The notes under the pieces: generated by a model
Told to the model about the DNA's origin: nothing
Seen by the model: only the letters and a program-made list of their open reading frames with translations
Database searches by the model: none
DNA from: an uncultured Bacilli bacterium
Lineage (GTDB): Bacteria > Bacillota_I > Bacilli_A > RF39 > UBA660
Assembly (NCBI GenBank): GCA_934120015.1
Contig: CAKOTD010000003.1
Coordinates: 1-64,000, forward strand
Length of the DNA: 64,000 nt
Reading direction: 5' to 3'
In this document: piece after piece, positions 26,570 through 35,553 of the stretch
Position numbering within the stretch: position 1 is the stretch's first letter
Layout of the letters: each line of letters starts with the position of its first letter
Position numbers and translations under genes: made by a program

Positions 26570-27577
26570 ATGGATAATAATACTAAAAATTTAATTTTTT
26601 TAAGACCTATGATGAATATATCAGAAATGGTTCCATATTTAAAACAAAAAAATATAAAATTTGATTTGATTTCTGAAGAAGATGCGGAAACTTATTTAAA
26701 ATACAATAATAATTATTATAATGTAACTGCATATAAACATAATTTTCAAAAATATCCATCTCCTGCTGGAAAATATGAAGGACTATATCAAGATTTAGAT
26801 TTTGTATATTTAAAGGATATGGCAATTATTGATCATAGCACAAGATTATTATTATTTAAAATGATAATTGATATTGAACATTATTTAAAAATAAAAATAT
26901 TAAATACAATAGAAATGATACAAGAAGAGGATGGATATAAAATAGTTAATTTGTATTTGGAAAAAGATTTCAACGATGAAAAGTTTCCTAAAAGAGTTCA
27001 TAATAGTATTTTTAAAAAGGTAGGTAATGAGTATTATCAAAAAATATTTTCCAAATATGATGTTGATAAAGATAAAAAGTTAGAAAATATACCAATATGG
27101 GAATTCCTTGAAATTATTACATTCGGTGAATTAGTTAATTTTTATGATTTTTACACTAAAGAATATAATTTAGTTGATGAAAATAGAGATGTATATATAT
27201 TGAGGGATATTGTAAAATTAAGAAATGCTGTTGCACATAATACATGTGTATTAAGTGAATTAAATAAGAAAGATAATGATTATCCGGCATCATATAAAAT
27301 TGTGCAATATTTAAAAGATTGTAATATAGGAAAAGTAACAAGAAATAATAAGCTTAGTAACTCAAGAATTAGGCAAATTACATATACGCTTTATATGTTT
27401 AATGAAATAGTAACAAGTGATGGTATAAAAGAAAATGTAAATAAAGAAATAAATAAATTATTTTTTGATAGAATAATTTTACACAAAGAATATTATAATA
27501 ATAATGAACTATTAAAGTCAATATATTCATATTTCAAAAATATAATTGAAAAAAATTATGTGAATGTTGATAAATAG
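26570..27577 (+). CDS. abiF: Abi_2/AbiF-family HEPN protein
   Basis: The 335-aa protein has the AbiD/AbiF (Abi_2) pattern: early VPYLKQKNIKF, YYNVTAYKH..., YEGLYQDLDFVYLKDMAIIDHSTRL, and IPIWEFLEIITFGELVNFY. The HEPN ribonuclease motif RNAVAH has Arg218 and His223 (R-x4-H). Family members give phage resistance by abortive infection, and HEPN domains act as RNases on host RNA. ATG 26570 follows AAGGTG; an in-frame GTG at 26561 lies inside that ribosome site. The gene stands alone between two promoter-driven RNA candidates and two direct repeats, which suggests a toxin-RNA antitoxin module. Confidence 0.88.
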   Translation: MDNNTKNLIFLRPMMNISEMVPYLKQKNIKFDLISEEDAETYLKYNNNYYNVTAYKHNFQKYPSPAGKYEGLYQDLDFVYLKDMAIIDHSTRLLLFKMIIDIEHYLKIKILNTIEMIQEEDGYKIVNLYLEKDFNDEKFPKRVHNSIFKKVGNEYYQKIFSKYDVDKDKKLENIPIWEFLEIITFGELVNFYDFYTKEYNLVDENRDVYILRDIVKLRNAVAHNTCVLSELNKKDNDYPASYKIVQYLKDCNIGKVTRNNKLSNSRIRQITYTLYMFNEIVTSDGIKENVNKEINKLFFDRIILHKEYYNNNELLKSIYSYFKNIIEKNYVNVDK

Positions 27578-27578
27578 T

Positions 27579-27676
27579 TTGACATAAATATATATTTTAT
27601 GATATATTATTTATGCAAGAAAAAAACGTTAAATCGTTTTTGCAAGGGCACTATCTAACGGTGGAGCCCTATTTTT
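27579..27676 (+). ncRNA. Candidate small RNA downstream of abiF
   Basis: Two bases after the abiF stop is a promoter: TTGACA (27579-27584), 18 bp, TATATT (27603-27608). The transcript from about 27615 would contain AAAAACG/CGTTTTT (27622-27641). A second hairpin AGGGC/GCCCT (27645-27670) follows, with loop ACTATCTAACGGTGGA and tail ATTTTTA. An outer pairing of TTATGCA (27611-27617) with TGCATAA just downstream is possible. No ORF. The loop shares CTAACGG with hairpin 2 of the upstream RNA. Confidence 0.55.
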
Positions 27677-27689
27677 ATGCATAAAATTG

Positions 27690-27910
27690 AATTTATAGAA
27701 TAAAAAATTGGAAAAACTTTTAGATAAATATTTGTAGAACGAGAATCTTAAAAACTTCAGTTTATAAATTTTCTAGATACCAAAACTAGATACTAAATAT
27801 CAAAAATAAAGTTATTTTTATAAACTGTAATAAATTGTGATAAAAGAAAAAGCCTTATTTTGTAATACTTTAACTATTTGTTAAATTGTTACGAACTGAT
27901 AATAATATTT
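27690..27910. other. Gene-free region with an 11-bp inverted repeat
   Basis: CAGTTTATAAA (27758-27768) and TTTATAAACTG (27817-27827) are perfect inverse copies. The 48 bases between them contain CTAGATAC twice with a 13-base period and a weaker third copy. No gene is seen here. It could be a further structured RNA or a recombination scar of the repeat-flanked module. Confidence 0.4.
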
Positions 27911-28076
27911 CCCCCTGAAGGACCTCGAAAGAGGTCCATTTTGTTTGTTTGAATTTAAAAAAGTTTAGAGTAGCAACATAAATAATTAAATAAATAAATT
28001 TGTATAAGTTTAATAAAGATTACTAATTTTGGCATCTACGTCATGGTCTTTAATTAAAATGACACAATTAATTGAA
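27911..28076. repeat. Direct repeat copy B flanking abiF
   Basis: Second copy of the segment at 26316-26477, including the same GGACCTC-GAAA-GAGGTCC terminator hairpin, but without the promoter and first two hairpins of the upstream RNA. Small indels (an extra AAAT) and substitutions show it is not freshly duplicated. Confidence 0.85.
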
Positions 28077-28450
28077 ATATTACTATAATGTAGAGCAAGT
28101 TTTGTTAAATAGTATAATAGATAAATAATAATTGGATTAAAATACATAAATGAAAATGTTGAAAAGGTAAATTTGTCAAGAAAAGTATTTCAATGTTATC
28201 ATTATCAAAATAGTGAGATGATATAATTTTGGCGGAACTCAATTTATGGGAGAAAAATTTGTGTATTTTGATGAATAAAACGATAATTAACAAAATGAAT
28301 AGTAAGTAAAATTTTACCTCTATTCAGTGTGGAATTTACTTTTACAAGTGAGTTTAACATTTAATTTTCGACAATATTTGATACTAATTGTTCCAAAATG
28401 GAAATTATATGTTATAATATATTTATGTAAAAGACTAGAGGGATAAGTCT
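28077..28450. other. Gene-free region before the R-M operon
   Basis: A stretch at about 28130-28280 reads as two short peptide pieces in different frames (one with KVFQCYHYQN, one with NFGGTQFMGEKF), possibly a decayed gene. Upstream of the next gene TTCCAAAATGGAA (28391-28403) is a dyad and TATAAT lies at 28413-28418. Otherwise nothing is recognised. Confidence 0.4.
28391..28418 (+). promoter_or_regulatory. Promoter region of the controller gene
   Basis: The dyad TTCCA-AAA-TGGAA lies 9 bp before TATAAT, in the spacer. This position suits autoregulation by the double-HTH protein encoded from 28451. Confidence 0.45.
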
Positions 28451-28966
28451 ATGGAAAAAAGGAAGTCAATAGATATTATTATAGGTTCAAATATGGGTAA
28501 GTTGAGAAACAAATTTAATTTAACCCAAAGGGAAATTTGTTGTGCAGTTGGGGTTAATGCATCGACCTATAAACATTATGAACTTGGTGATAGAATGGTA
28601 CCTATTAGTGTATTGCAAGATTTGGCTAAATTTTATAAAGTATCTACTAATTATTTTTTTGGAAATATGTTAGACTTATTAGATAAAGAATCTAATTATA
28701 CTTTGACGGTTGTTGATAATATGGATTCCAAACAAATAGATAAGTTTTATAAGCAATTTGAAGAGAAAATACAAATAAGAGTTAGATTTAGAATAAAGAA
28801 TTTGAGATTAGAAAACAATAAATCACAAAAAGATATAGCAGAGTATTTAGAAGTTGATTTATCTACTTATAACAAATATGAAAAAGGGCGTAGAAAAATA
28901 AATAATGAAGTAATTAAAAATTTGGCTGAATATTATGATGTATCAGTAAGTGATATAATTGATTAA
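28451..28966 (+). CDS. Double-HTH (XRE) regulator of the R-M operon
   Basis: A 171-aa protein with two complete Cro/C1-type helix-turn-helix domains. The first lies at residues about 17-66 (LRNKFNLTQREICCAVGV, STYKHYELGDR). The second lies at about 116-165 (LRLENNKSQKDIAEYLEV, STYNKYEKGRR). It lies 53 bp before the first methyltransferase and is likely its controller, analogous to the C proteins that time restriction and methylation. The dyad TGACGTTA/TAATGTCA (28971-28996) between the genes is a plausible operator. Confidence 0.8.
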   Translation: MEKRKSIDIIIGSNMGKLRNKFNLTQREICCAVGVNASTYKHYELGDRMVPISVLQDLAKFYKVSTNYFFGNMLDLLDKESNYTLTVVDNMDSKQIDKFYKQFEEKIQIRVRFRIKNLRLENNKSQKDIAEYLEVDLSTYNKYEKGRRKINNEVIKNLAEYYDVSVSDIID

Positions 28967-28970
28967 TAAT

Positions 28971-28996
28971 TGACGTTATATCTTGGGTTAATGTCA
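28971..28996 (+). promoter_or_regulatory. Dyad before the methyltransferase genes
   Basis: TGACGTTA (28971-28978) and TAATGTCA (28989-28996) are inverse with one mismatch, located between the controller stop and the AGGAGG of the first methyltransferase. Confidence 0.45.
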
Positions 28997-29019
28997 CATC
29001 GGCACTAGGAGGAAGTAAT

Positions 29020-30138
29020 ATGAAAGGATTATCATTATTTGCTAATGTAGGTATTGCAGAGACGTTTTTAGACAAGTTAGGTATTAACATTGTATTAGCA
29101 AATGAATTATTAGAAAATAGATGTAAATTTTATAAGCATTGTCATCCAGATACTAGAGTTATATGTGGAAATATTACAGATCTAGATACTTATAATATGG
29201 TAATTAGTCTTGCAAGAAAAGAGAATATAGAATTTATAATAGCTACACCGCCATGCCAAGGAATGAGCTTAGCTGGAACGAAAGATCCGCTTGATCCAAG
29301 AAATTCATTGGTTAAATACGCTATAGATGCAATTTTAGATATTAAACCTAAATATGCATTACTTGAAAATGTTGTTCAGCAATTGAAGACACCAATTGAA
29401 TATGAAAACGAAACTCTTTTAATTCCTGAATATATAAGAAGAAGATTAGAAAATGATTATTACATAAATAAAAATCAAATAATAAATTCTATGGATTATG
29501 GTGTTCCACAGAATAGACAAAGAGCAATATTCTTATTTTCGAGAAAAGATACAAACATTAAATGGGAATTTCCTAAAAAACATGAAAAAGTTGTTACATT
29601 AAAAGAGGCCATAGGTGATTTACCATCTCTTGATCCTTTAATTAAGGAAGAAAATATGAGACATATTTTCCCCGAATATGAATTAAAAAGACAAAAAGGG
29701 CTGCTTGTAAGTAAATATCATTATTCAAAGATGGCACCATGGAGGCAAGTTGAGGCTATGATGCATACAGCGACTGGTAAATCAGCTTTTGAAAATGATT
29801 TTTATTATCCTAAAAATATAGATGGAAAAAAGATTAAAGGAGGAGCCTATACATATATGAGAATGGATTGGAATAAGCCTGCACCAACAGTGACGATGTA
29901 TAATGGCTCAATCTCTTCTTTTACTAATGTTCATCCAGGAAGAAGACTTAGTGATGGGACGTATAGTGATGCTAGAGTATTATCACTATATGAATTGTTT
30001 ATCGTAACATCTCTGCCTAAAGATTGGAATCCACCAGAATGGGCAAGTGAAAATTTTATAAGGCAAGTAATTGGTGAGGGAATTCCACCATTGTTAATAA
30101 AGGAAATAGTTAAAACAATTATGGAGGAGGTTAAATGA
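29020..30138 (+). CDS. DNA (cytosine-5) methyltransferase 1, LlaJI-like
   Basis: A 372-aa C5 methyltransferase. The AdoMet motif I region is LSLFANVGIAE, motif IV is ATPPCQGMS with catalytic Cys near residue 79, motif VI is LLENVVQQL, motif VIII is PQNRQRAIF, and motif X is RQVIGEGIPP at the end. The variable region between VIII and IX (about 185-300) should hold the target recognition domain. It is followed by a paralogue with a 4-bp overlap. Two C5 enzymes suggest an asymmetric site with one enzyme per strand. Confidence 0.93.
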   Translation: MKGLSLFANVGIAETFLDKLGINIVLANELLENRCKFYKHCHPDTRVICGNITDLDTYNMVISLARKENIEFIIATPPCQGMSLAGTKDPLDPRNSLVKYAIDAILDIKPKYALLENVVQQLKTPIEYENETLLIPEYIRRRLENDYYINKNQIINSMDYGVPQNRQRAIFLFSRKDTNIKWEFPKKHEKVVTLKEAIGDLPSLDPLIKEENMRHIFPEYELKRQKGLLVSKYHYSKMAPWRQVEAMMHTATGKSAFENDFYYPKNIDGKKIKGGAYTYMRMDWNKPAPTVTMYNGSISSFTNVHPGRRLSDGTYSDARVLSLYELFIVTSLPKDWNPPEWASENFIRQVIGEGIPPLLIKEIVKTIMEEVK

Positions 30139-31238
30139 TGAAGGCAGTCTCTTTATTTGCAAATGTTGGTATAGCAGAAACATATTTTAAAGATATCAAT
30201 ATAGATGTGATTGTTGCAAATGAATTACTTGAAGACAGAGCAAAGTTCTATAAACATTTATATCCCTCTACAAATATGATAGTTGGTGATATAACCAGTA
30301 AAAAAATATTTGATGAAGTTGTTAACTGTACTATTAATGAGAATGTTGATTTACTGATTGCCACTCCGCCGTGTCAAGGTATGAGTGTTGCCGGGAATAG
30401 AGATCCATATGATGAAAGGAATACTTTAATAAAATATGCAGTTGATTATGCATTAATTATAAAGCCAAGATATATATTTTTTGAAAATGTTATTCAACAG
30501 TTGAAAACGCCTATTGAATATCAAAATATAATAATGTCTATACCAGAATATATTGAAAAGCGTTTGGGGAAAGAATATTTTATTAATGATGAGAAAGTTA
30601 TTAATGCAATGGATTATGGGGTCCCTCAAAATAGAAAAAGAGCAATATTTCTTTTAACAAGAAGGGATCAAAGTAAAAGATGGATATTCCCTGAAAAGGA
30701 TGGTCACATCATTACATTGAAAGAAGCAATTGGAAATTTACCATCTCTTAATCCAATAATTAGAGAAAAAGATTTTAGATATAAACTTAATACAAGCAAT
30801 ATTAAATTATTTCATCCATGGCATAAACCACCAACTCATGCATGGAGACATGTAGAGTGTATGATTCATACTCCTACAGGACACTCTGCATGGGAAAGTA
30901 AGGAATATTGTCCTAAAAAAGTTGATGGGACACCATCGAAAGGATATAATACAACATATCATAGAATGGATTGGGACAAGCCAGCTCCCACTGTAACTAG
31001 ATATAATGGAGTGATGGGATCTCAAATGAATGTTCATCCGGGTAGGAAGCTTAAAGATGGAACATACAGTGATCCAAGAGTTTTAACTATTTATGAATTA
31101 ATGAAAATTTCTTCATTACCAGATGATTGGAATCCACCTGAATGGGCAAGTGATAATCTTATAAGATATGTAATTGGTGAAGGTATACCACCGCTAATGG
31201 TAAAAAAAATAATGGAACAAATTTCAAAGGAGGATTGA
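30135..31238 (+). CDS. DNA (cytosine-5) methyltransferase 2, LlaJI-like
   Basis: A 367-aa paralogue of the preceding enzyme, colinear over the catalytic core: SLFANVGIAE, ATPPCQGMSVAG, FFENVIQQL, PQNRKRAIFLL and RYVIGEGIPP. The central specificity region differs more (HPWHKPPTHAWRH versus the equivalent in enzyme 1), fitting methylation of the opposite strand of a non-palindromic site. It starts at the ATGATG overlapping the previous stop and ends one base before the McrB-like gene, so the operon is tightly coupled. Confidence 0.93.
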   Translation: MMKAVSLFANVGIAETYFKDINIDVIVANELLEDRAKFYKHLYPSTNMIVGDITSKKIFDEVVNCTINENVDLLIATPPCQGMSVAGNRDPYDERNTLIKYAVDYALIIKPRYIFFENVIQQLKTPIEYQNIIMSIPEYIEKRLGKEYFINDEKVINAMDYGVPQNRKRAIFLLTRRDQSKRWIFPEKDGHIITLKEAIGNLPSLNPIIREKDFRYKLNTSNIKLFHPWHKPPTHAWRHVECMIHTPTGHSAWESKEYCPKKVDGTPSKGYNTTYHRMDWDKPAPTVTRYNGVMGSQMNVHPGRKLKDGTYSDPRVLTIYELMKISSLPDDWNPPEWASDNLIRYVIGEGIPPLMVKKIMEQISKED

Positions 31239-31239
31239 A

Positions 31240-33159
31240 ATGGAAAAATGGATTTTTGTAAATAATATTACTAGTCTTGATAAATTATATTGTTTAACTA
31301 AAACTATAAAGGAAAATGTAATTACCGAAGATAATCATGCAAGAATGTTAATGGATGCACTTAATGAGAATGGTGCAAATAGGACTGAGGCAAATAGTCA
31401 TCCTATTAATTATGCTTTGTTTTATAATATGGTTTATTTAGATAACCATATTTATAAACTTACTTCTGATGGAAACAGTTTGTTAGATAATTACAATAAA
31501 ATTTTGGATGATAAAAAATATAAAGCAGAATTTTTCTTTATGCTTTTGATGAAAATAAAATACCCTAATATAGCAGTAGAAACTTCAGATATATATGATA
31601 TTCATCCATTTTATATAATCTTTAAATTATTATGTGAAAATAGATTGGATTATGGTATTACAATAGATGAGTTTGAAAACATTTTATCTGTTGCACATAA
31701 AGATACTGATTATGAAAAATTAGTAAATATAATAGAAAAATATAGAAATGGTGAAAATGTTGAATTAAACTGTGAGAAAATAGCACAAGTTCCAACTGTA
31801 GTTGCTGGATGGTGTAATCAGTTTAATGTCTTGAAAAGGGAAGGTGAAAGAATAGTGTTATCAGATGATTTAAAATCAATGTTACCATTTTTATCAGATG
31901 AAAAAAATGTAACTATATTACCTTTTAATTATAAATTTATTGAATTTGTTGTTAAGAAATATCTTTTTGATGGACATTCTATGGCAACTATAGAAAATGA
32001 ATATTATAATGAAACTAATCGAAGAGGTTTTTTGGTTAAGGATGTGTTGGATTACTATCAAATAAATTTTGAACAAAACAAAGGAATGTATAATAATAAA
32101 AGTATAGAATTTGTTTGCTCATTATTAGACATACAATCAGATGATAGGTATATAACAATAAGCAATATAATTAAAGGTCTAGAACAAAATGATAATGAAT
32201 ATGAGAAAAAATTTGAAAATAATGTTGATGATATAGATAGAGTTACCGGTGGGTATAATAAGATATATTATGGGGTACCGGGTTCAGGAAAAAGTTATCA
32301 GGTTGGAGAAGTTTTTAATAGTGATAATTATTATGTAGAAAGAACTACATTTCATCCGGAATACACAAATAGTGACTTTGTTGGTCAGATTGTTCCAATG
32401 GTAAAAAATAATAAAGTAAAATATGATTTTCATCCTGGAGCATTTACTAATGCTTTAGTATATGCTTTAAAACATAAGCTTGAAAGAGTTTGTCTAATTA
32501 TTGAAGAAATTAATAGAGGAAATTCTTCTGCCATATTTGGTGATATCTTTCAATTGTTAGATAGAGATGAGTCAGGTAAAAGTAAATATGCTATATTTAA
32601 TGGACCGCTTAGAGATTATCTTTTAGAAAAGGGAATAAGCGTTTCTGAAATATATATTCCTTCCAATATGTGGATTGTAGCAACTATGAATACTAGTGAT
32701 CAAAATGTATTTACATTAGATACTGCATTTAAAAGAAGATGGAAAATGGAATATATTAGAAATGTATTTGCAGACAATGAGAAGTCAAGAGAATTGAGAA
32801 ATAAAATAATTCAGGTAAATGATAAATATCCAAATGTAACTTGGGAAAAATTTGTTACTAAAATTAATAAACATATAATATCTGATGTATCAGGAATAAA
32901 TGGTGAGGATAAGCAATTAGGAATGTATTTTGTATCTGTCGAAGAAATAAATAATCAAAAAGAATTCGCTGAAAAGATATTATCTTACTTATGGGATGAT
33001 GTTGCAAAATTGAATACCCAATATTGGTTTGGAGCTATATCATCTTACGATGAATTGCTCGAGGCATATAATAAGAACTATTTGGATGTGTTTAATTTAC
33101 TTTTTGAAGACGAAATCAAAGAAAATGATGCCTATACGATAAGAGCAACAGAGGAATAA
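31240..33159 (+). CDS. McrB-like AAA+ GTPase subunit of a LlaJI-like system
   Basis: A 639-aa protein with a long N-terminal DNA-binding or specificity region (1-330) and an AAA+ core. Walker A is YGVPGSGKSYQVG near 345, the FHPEYTNSDFVGQI block follows, then Walker B-like LIIEEINRGNSSAIFGD. The McrB signature NTSDQNVFTLDTAFKRRW lies near 486-503. In LlaJI and McrBC the GTPase moves along DNA and activates the nuclease subunit. Restriction should act on DNA not protected by the two methyltransferases. Confidence 0.92.
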   Translation: MEKWIFVNNITSLDKLYCLTKTIKENVITEDNHARMLMDALNENGANRTEANSHPINYALFYNMVYLDNHIYKLTSDGNSLLDNYNKILDDKKYKAEFFFMLLMKIKYPNIAVETSDIYDIHPFYIIFKLLCENRLDYGITIDEFENILSVAHKDTDYEKLVNIIEKYRNGENVELNCEKIAQVPTVVAGWCNQFNVLKREGERIVLSDDLKSMLPFLSDEKNVTILPFNYKFIEFVVKKYLFDGHSMATIENEYYNETNRRGFLVKDVLDYYQINFEQNKGMYNNKSIEFVCSLLDIQSDDRYITISNIIKGLEQNDNEYEKKFENNVDDIDRVTGGYNKIYYGVPGSGKSYQVGEVFNSDNYYVERTTFHPEYTNSDFVGQIVPMVKNNKVKYDFHPGAFTNALVYALKHKLERVCLIIEEINRGNSSAIFGDIFQLLDRDESGKSKYAIFNGPLRDYLLEKGISVSEIYIPSNMWIVATMNTSDQNVFTLDTAFKRRWKMEYIRNVFADNEKSRELRNKIIQVNDKYPNVTWEKFVTKINKHIISDVSGINGEDKQLGMYFVSVEEINNQKEFAEKILSYLWDDVAKLNTQYWFGAISSYDELLEAYNKNYLDVFNLLFEDEIKENDAYTIRATEE

Positions 33160-33160
33160 A

Positions 33161-34435
33161 ATGACATTTTCTGATAGAGTGATTTTTAAAAATAGTTATG
33201 AGGAAAACAATTTTGTTGGATTAAAATATAAAAAGGACAAAATAAATATATATTTACCAGTTGGTTATGATAAGAGTGAATTTATAACTGAACAGGAATT
33301 AAGTTCTACTCAAAAAGTTGATTTGTTATTATTATTAAAAACTATTTCATTGGTAAAAAACTCAAATAATGAAATGGATTATTTGGGTGGAAATATTGGT
33401 GAGAATATAGAAGTGCCATTTAATTCTTTTATATGGATGATTAATGATTATTTTAACAATGGTTTATATTATGAAATGGAAAAAAAATATTCTCAGAAAG
33501 GTCATGGTAAAATCAATTGGAAAAGAACTCTTAATTCTGAACATTATTTTTCAGACGATAATGTTATTTATATTAATCCTTATTATGAATCAAGTATTCA
33601 AAAAAATAATTTAATTACTGAACTTAATAATTATTGTTTGCACAAAAGTGTTTATTATATTGGCTTCCTTTTTGGCAATATTATATTACCAGAGTGCCAT
33701 TTAAAATCATTTAACGTCAATAATAATATTAAATATTATTTGGATTTAATTAATAAGGAATTAGTTAGAACATTTAATGATAGAAAGAAACTTCTTCTAA
33801 TACATATAAAAAAAATATTAAAAATGAGTTCTGATGATAGTTTTGAAAAGCAACTAACATATGGAACTAGAAGATATGAATATGCATGGGAAAAGATGGT
33901 TAATAATACAATTGGTTCAAAAATAGATATAAGCAAATATTTTCCAAATGCCTATTGGAATATTTTGGGGAAAAAGTTTGAGGACTGTTCTAAATTAAGA
34001 CCGGATTCATTATATATTGATAGAAAAAATAATAAAATATATATAATGGATGCTAAATACTATAAGTATGGTATAACTGGTAATATTTCTGATTTGCCTC
34101 ATACAGATTCAATTCAAAAACAAATAACATATGGAGATCATATTTCAAATAACTATAATTTATATGGTTTTGAGAAAGAAAATATATTTAATACCTTTAT
34201 TTTACCATTTAATAAAAATCAACAACCTTTTGTTTCACACGATAGTATCTGTTATATTGGTTTTGCAAATAGTGCATGGCGTGATAAAAAGGAAGTATAT
34301 AATTATGAAAGAATATCATTATTACTTATTGATATGAAGTATATGATAGATTGTTTTTATCAAAAAGAAAAAATTGATTTACAAAATTTAGTTAAGCTAA
34401 TTGAAAAGGCTAGCAAAGAACATATACAAGTTTAA
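33161..34435 (+). CDS. McrC/LlaJI-like restriction nuclease subunit
   Basis: A 424-aa partner of the McrB-like protein, beginning one base after its stop. The C-terminal part has a PD-(D/E)xK nuclease pattern: LRPDSLYI (Asp near 283) followed after a short strand by IYIMDAKYYKYG (D-A-K near 298-300). The N-terminal two thirds have the weak beta/alpha pattern of McrC or LlaJI R2 proteins. Product and gene order match the LlaJI type (M1, M2, R1, R2). The target sequence cannot be predicted. Confidence 0.85.
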   Translation: MTFSDRVIFKNSYEENNFVGLKYKKDKINIYLPVGYDKSEFITEQELSSTQKVDLLLLLKTISLVKNSNNEMDYLGGNIGENIEVPFNSFIWMINDYFNNGLYYEMEKKYSQKGHGKINWKRTLNSEHYFSDDNVIYINPYYESSIQKNNLITELNNYCLHKSVYYIGFLFGNIILPECHLKSFNVNNNIKYYLDLINKELVRTFNDRKKLLLIHIKKILKMSSDDSFEKQLTYGTRRYEYAWEKMVNNTIGSKIDISKYFPNAYWNILGKKFEDCSKLRPDSLYIDRKNNKIYIMDAKYYKYGITGNISDLPHTDSIQKQITYGDHISNNYNLYGFEKENIFNTFILPFNKNQQPFVSHDSICYIGFANSAWRDKKEVYNYERISLLLIDMKYMIDCFYQKEKIDLQNLVKLIEKASKEHIQV

Positions 34436-34526
34436 AGTATATGTTTTTGGTTATATTAAATGAATTGTAATATGTAATAGTAATTTTATTTAATTTGCGT
34501 TATAATTATTTGGAGGTGTTAAAAAT

Positions 34527-34757
34527 ATGTTTGATAAGTTTGGAATTGAAATAACTATTGGTACTATAATAATTGTTTTATTTATCTTATATTTTATTAT
34601 TAAGTGGGCTGTAAAAAATGGTGTAAAAGAAGCATATGAGGATATTACAGGTAAAGAAACTTATGAAGATAAACAAATAAGAAAACAAAAAGAAGAAATA
34701 AAACAAGGAATTATTGAAGTAAAAGAAAAATTAAAGGAAAAAAAGCAAGATAAATAG
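34527..34757 (+). CDS. Small membrane protein with charged coiled coil
   Basis: The 76-aa protein has one N-terminal membrane helix (about 8-30, IEITIGTIIIVLFILYFIIK). The motif WAVKNGVKEAYEDITGKE follows, then a Lys/Glu-rich helix to the end. The WAVKNGVKEAYEDI pattern resembles small conserved DUF6019-like proteins of Clostridia. GGAGGTG precedes the ATG and a terminator follows, so it is a single-gene unit just after the defence operon. Function unknown. Confidence 0.75.
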   Translation: MFDKFGIEITIGTIIIVLFILYFIIKWAVKNGVKEAYEDITGKETYEDKQIRKQKEEIKQGIIEVKEKLKEKKQDK

Positions 34758-34781
34758 TGCACTTAAAAGAAGTGCTCTTTT
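34756..34781 (+). terminator. Terminator after small membrane protein gene
   Basis: GCACTT and AAGTGC pair around AAAAG, followed by TCTTTTACT, directly after the stop codon. Confidence 0.7.
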
Positions 34782-34809
34782 ACTATATAAATATGAAAGT
34801 AGGATAAAT

Positions 34810-35553
34810 ATGGATGAATTTATAAATTTAACTTTAGATAATTTAGATAGTGAACATATATGTTGTATTATAAGAAACAAAAAGTCTCATCCGGGTATTG
34901 AGGCAAAAAAAAGATGGCTTTCCGAGCGTTTAAAAGAGGGACATGTATTTAGAAAATTAAATGCTAAAGGTGTTGTGTTTATAGAGTATGCTCCACTTGA
35001 AAAGGCATGGGTACCTATTATTGGTGATAATTATTATTATATATATTGTTTATGGGTAATTGGTGAATTTAAAGGGAAAGGTTATGGAAAGGCATTAATG
35101 GAATATATAATTGATGATGCTAAGAAAAATAAAAAATCTGGAATTTGTATGCTTAGTAATGTAAAACAAAAGCACTGGTTATCTGATTCTTCTTTTGCTA
35201 AGAAGTATGGGTTTAAGGTTGTTGATAAAACAGTTAATGATTACGAATTACTTGCTTTATCCTTTGACGGAACCGTACCAAAATTTAGTAGTAGTATAAA
35301 TAGTATGAAAATAGATAATGAGAATTTAACAATATATTATGATATGCAGTGCCCTTATATATATCAAGAGATTGAAACAATACGTAGTTATTGTAAAGAT
35401 AATAATATTCCATTAAATTTAATAGAAGTTGATACACTTAATAAAGCTAAAGAATTACCTTGTGTATTTAATAACTTTAGTATATTTTATAAAGGAAAGT
35501 TTGTAACTGTAAATTTGTTAAATATTAATGATATAAAGAAAATATTAAATTAA
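34810..35553 (+). CDS. YoaP-type GNAT acetyltransferase
   Basis: A 247-aa protein. The N-terminal GNAT acetyltransferase fold has the acetyl-CoA loop GEFKGKGYGKALMEY (about 79-93). A C-terminal domain (about 170-247) carries YYDMQCPYIYQEIETI and ends NINDIKKIL, as in the B. subtilis YoaP family. The substrate is unknown. A truncated paralogue lies at 43041, so the family was once present twice within 9 kb. Confidence 0.85.
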   Translation: MDEFINLTLDNLDSEHICCIIRNKKSHPGIEAKKRWLSERLKEGHVFRKLNAKGVVFIEYAPLEKAWVPIIGDNYYYIYCLWVIGEFKGKGYGKALMEYIIDDAKKNKKSGICMLSNVKQKHWLSDSSFAKKYGFKVVDKTVNDYELLALSFDGTVPKFSSSINSMKIDNENLTIYYDMQCPYIYQEIETIRSYCKDNNIPLNLIEVDTLNKAKELPCVFNNFSIFYKGKFVTVNLLNINDIKKILN

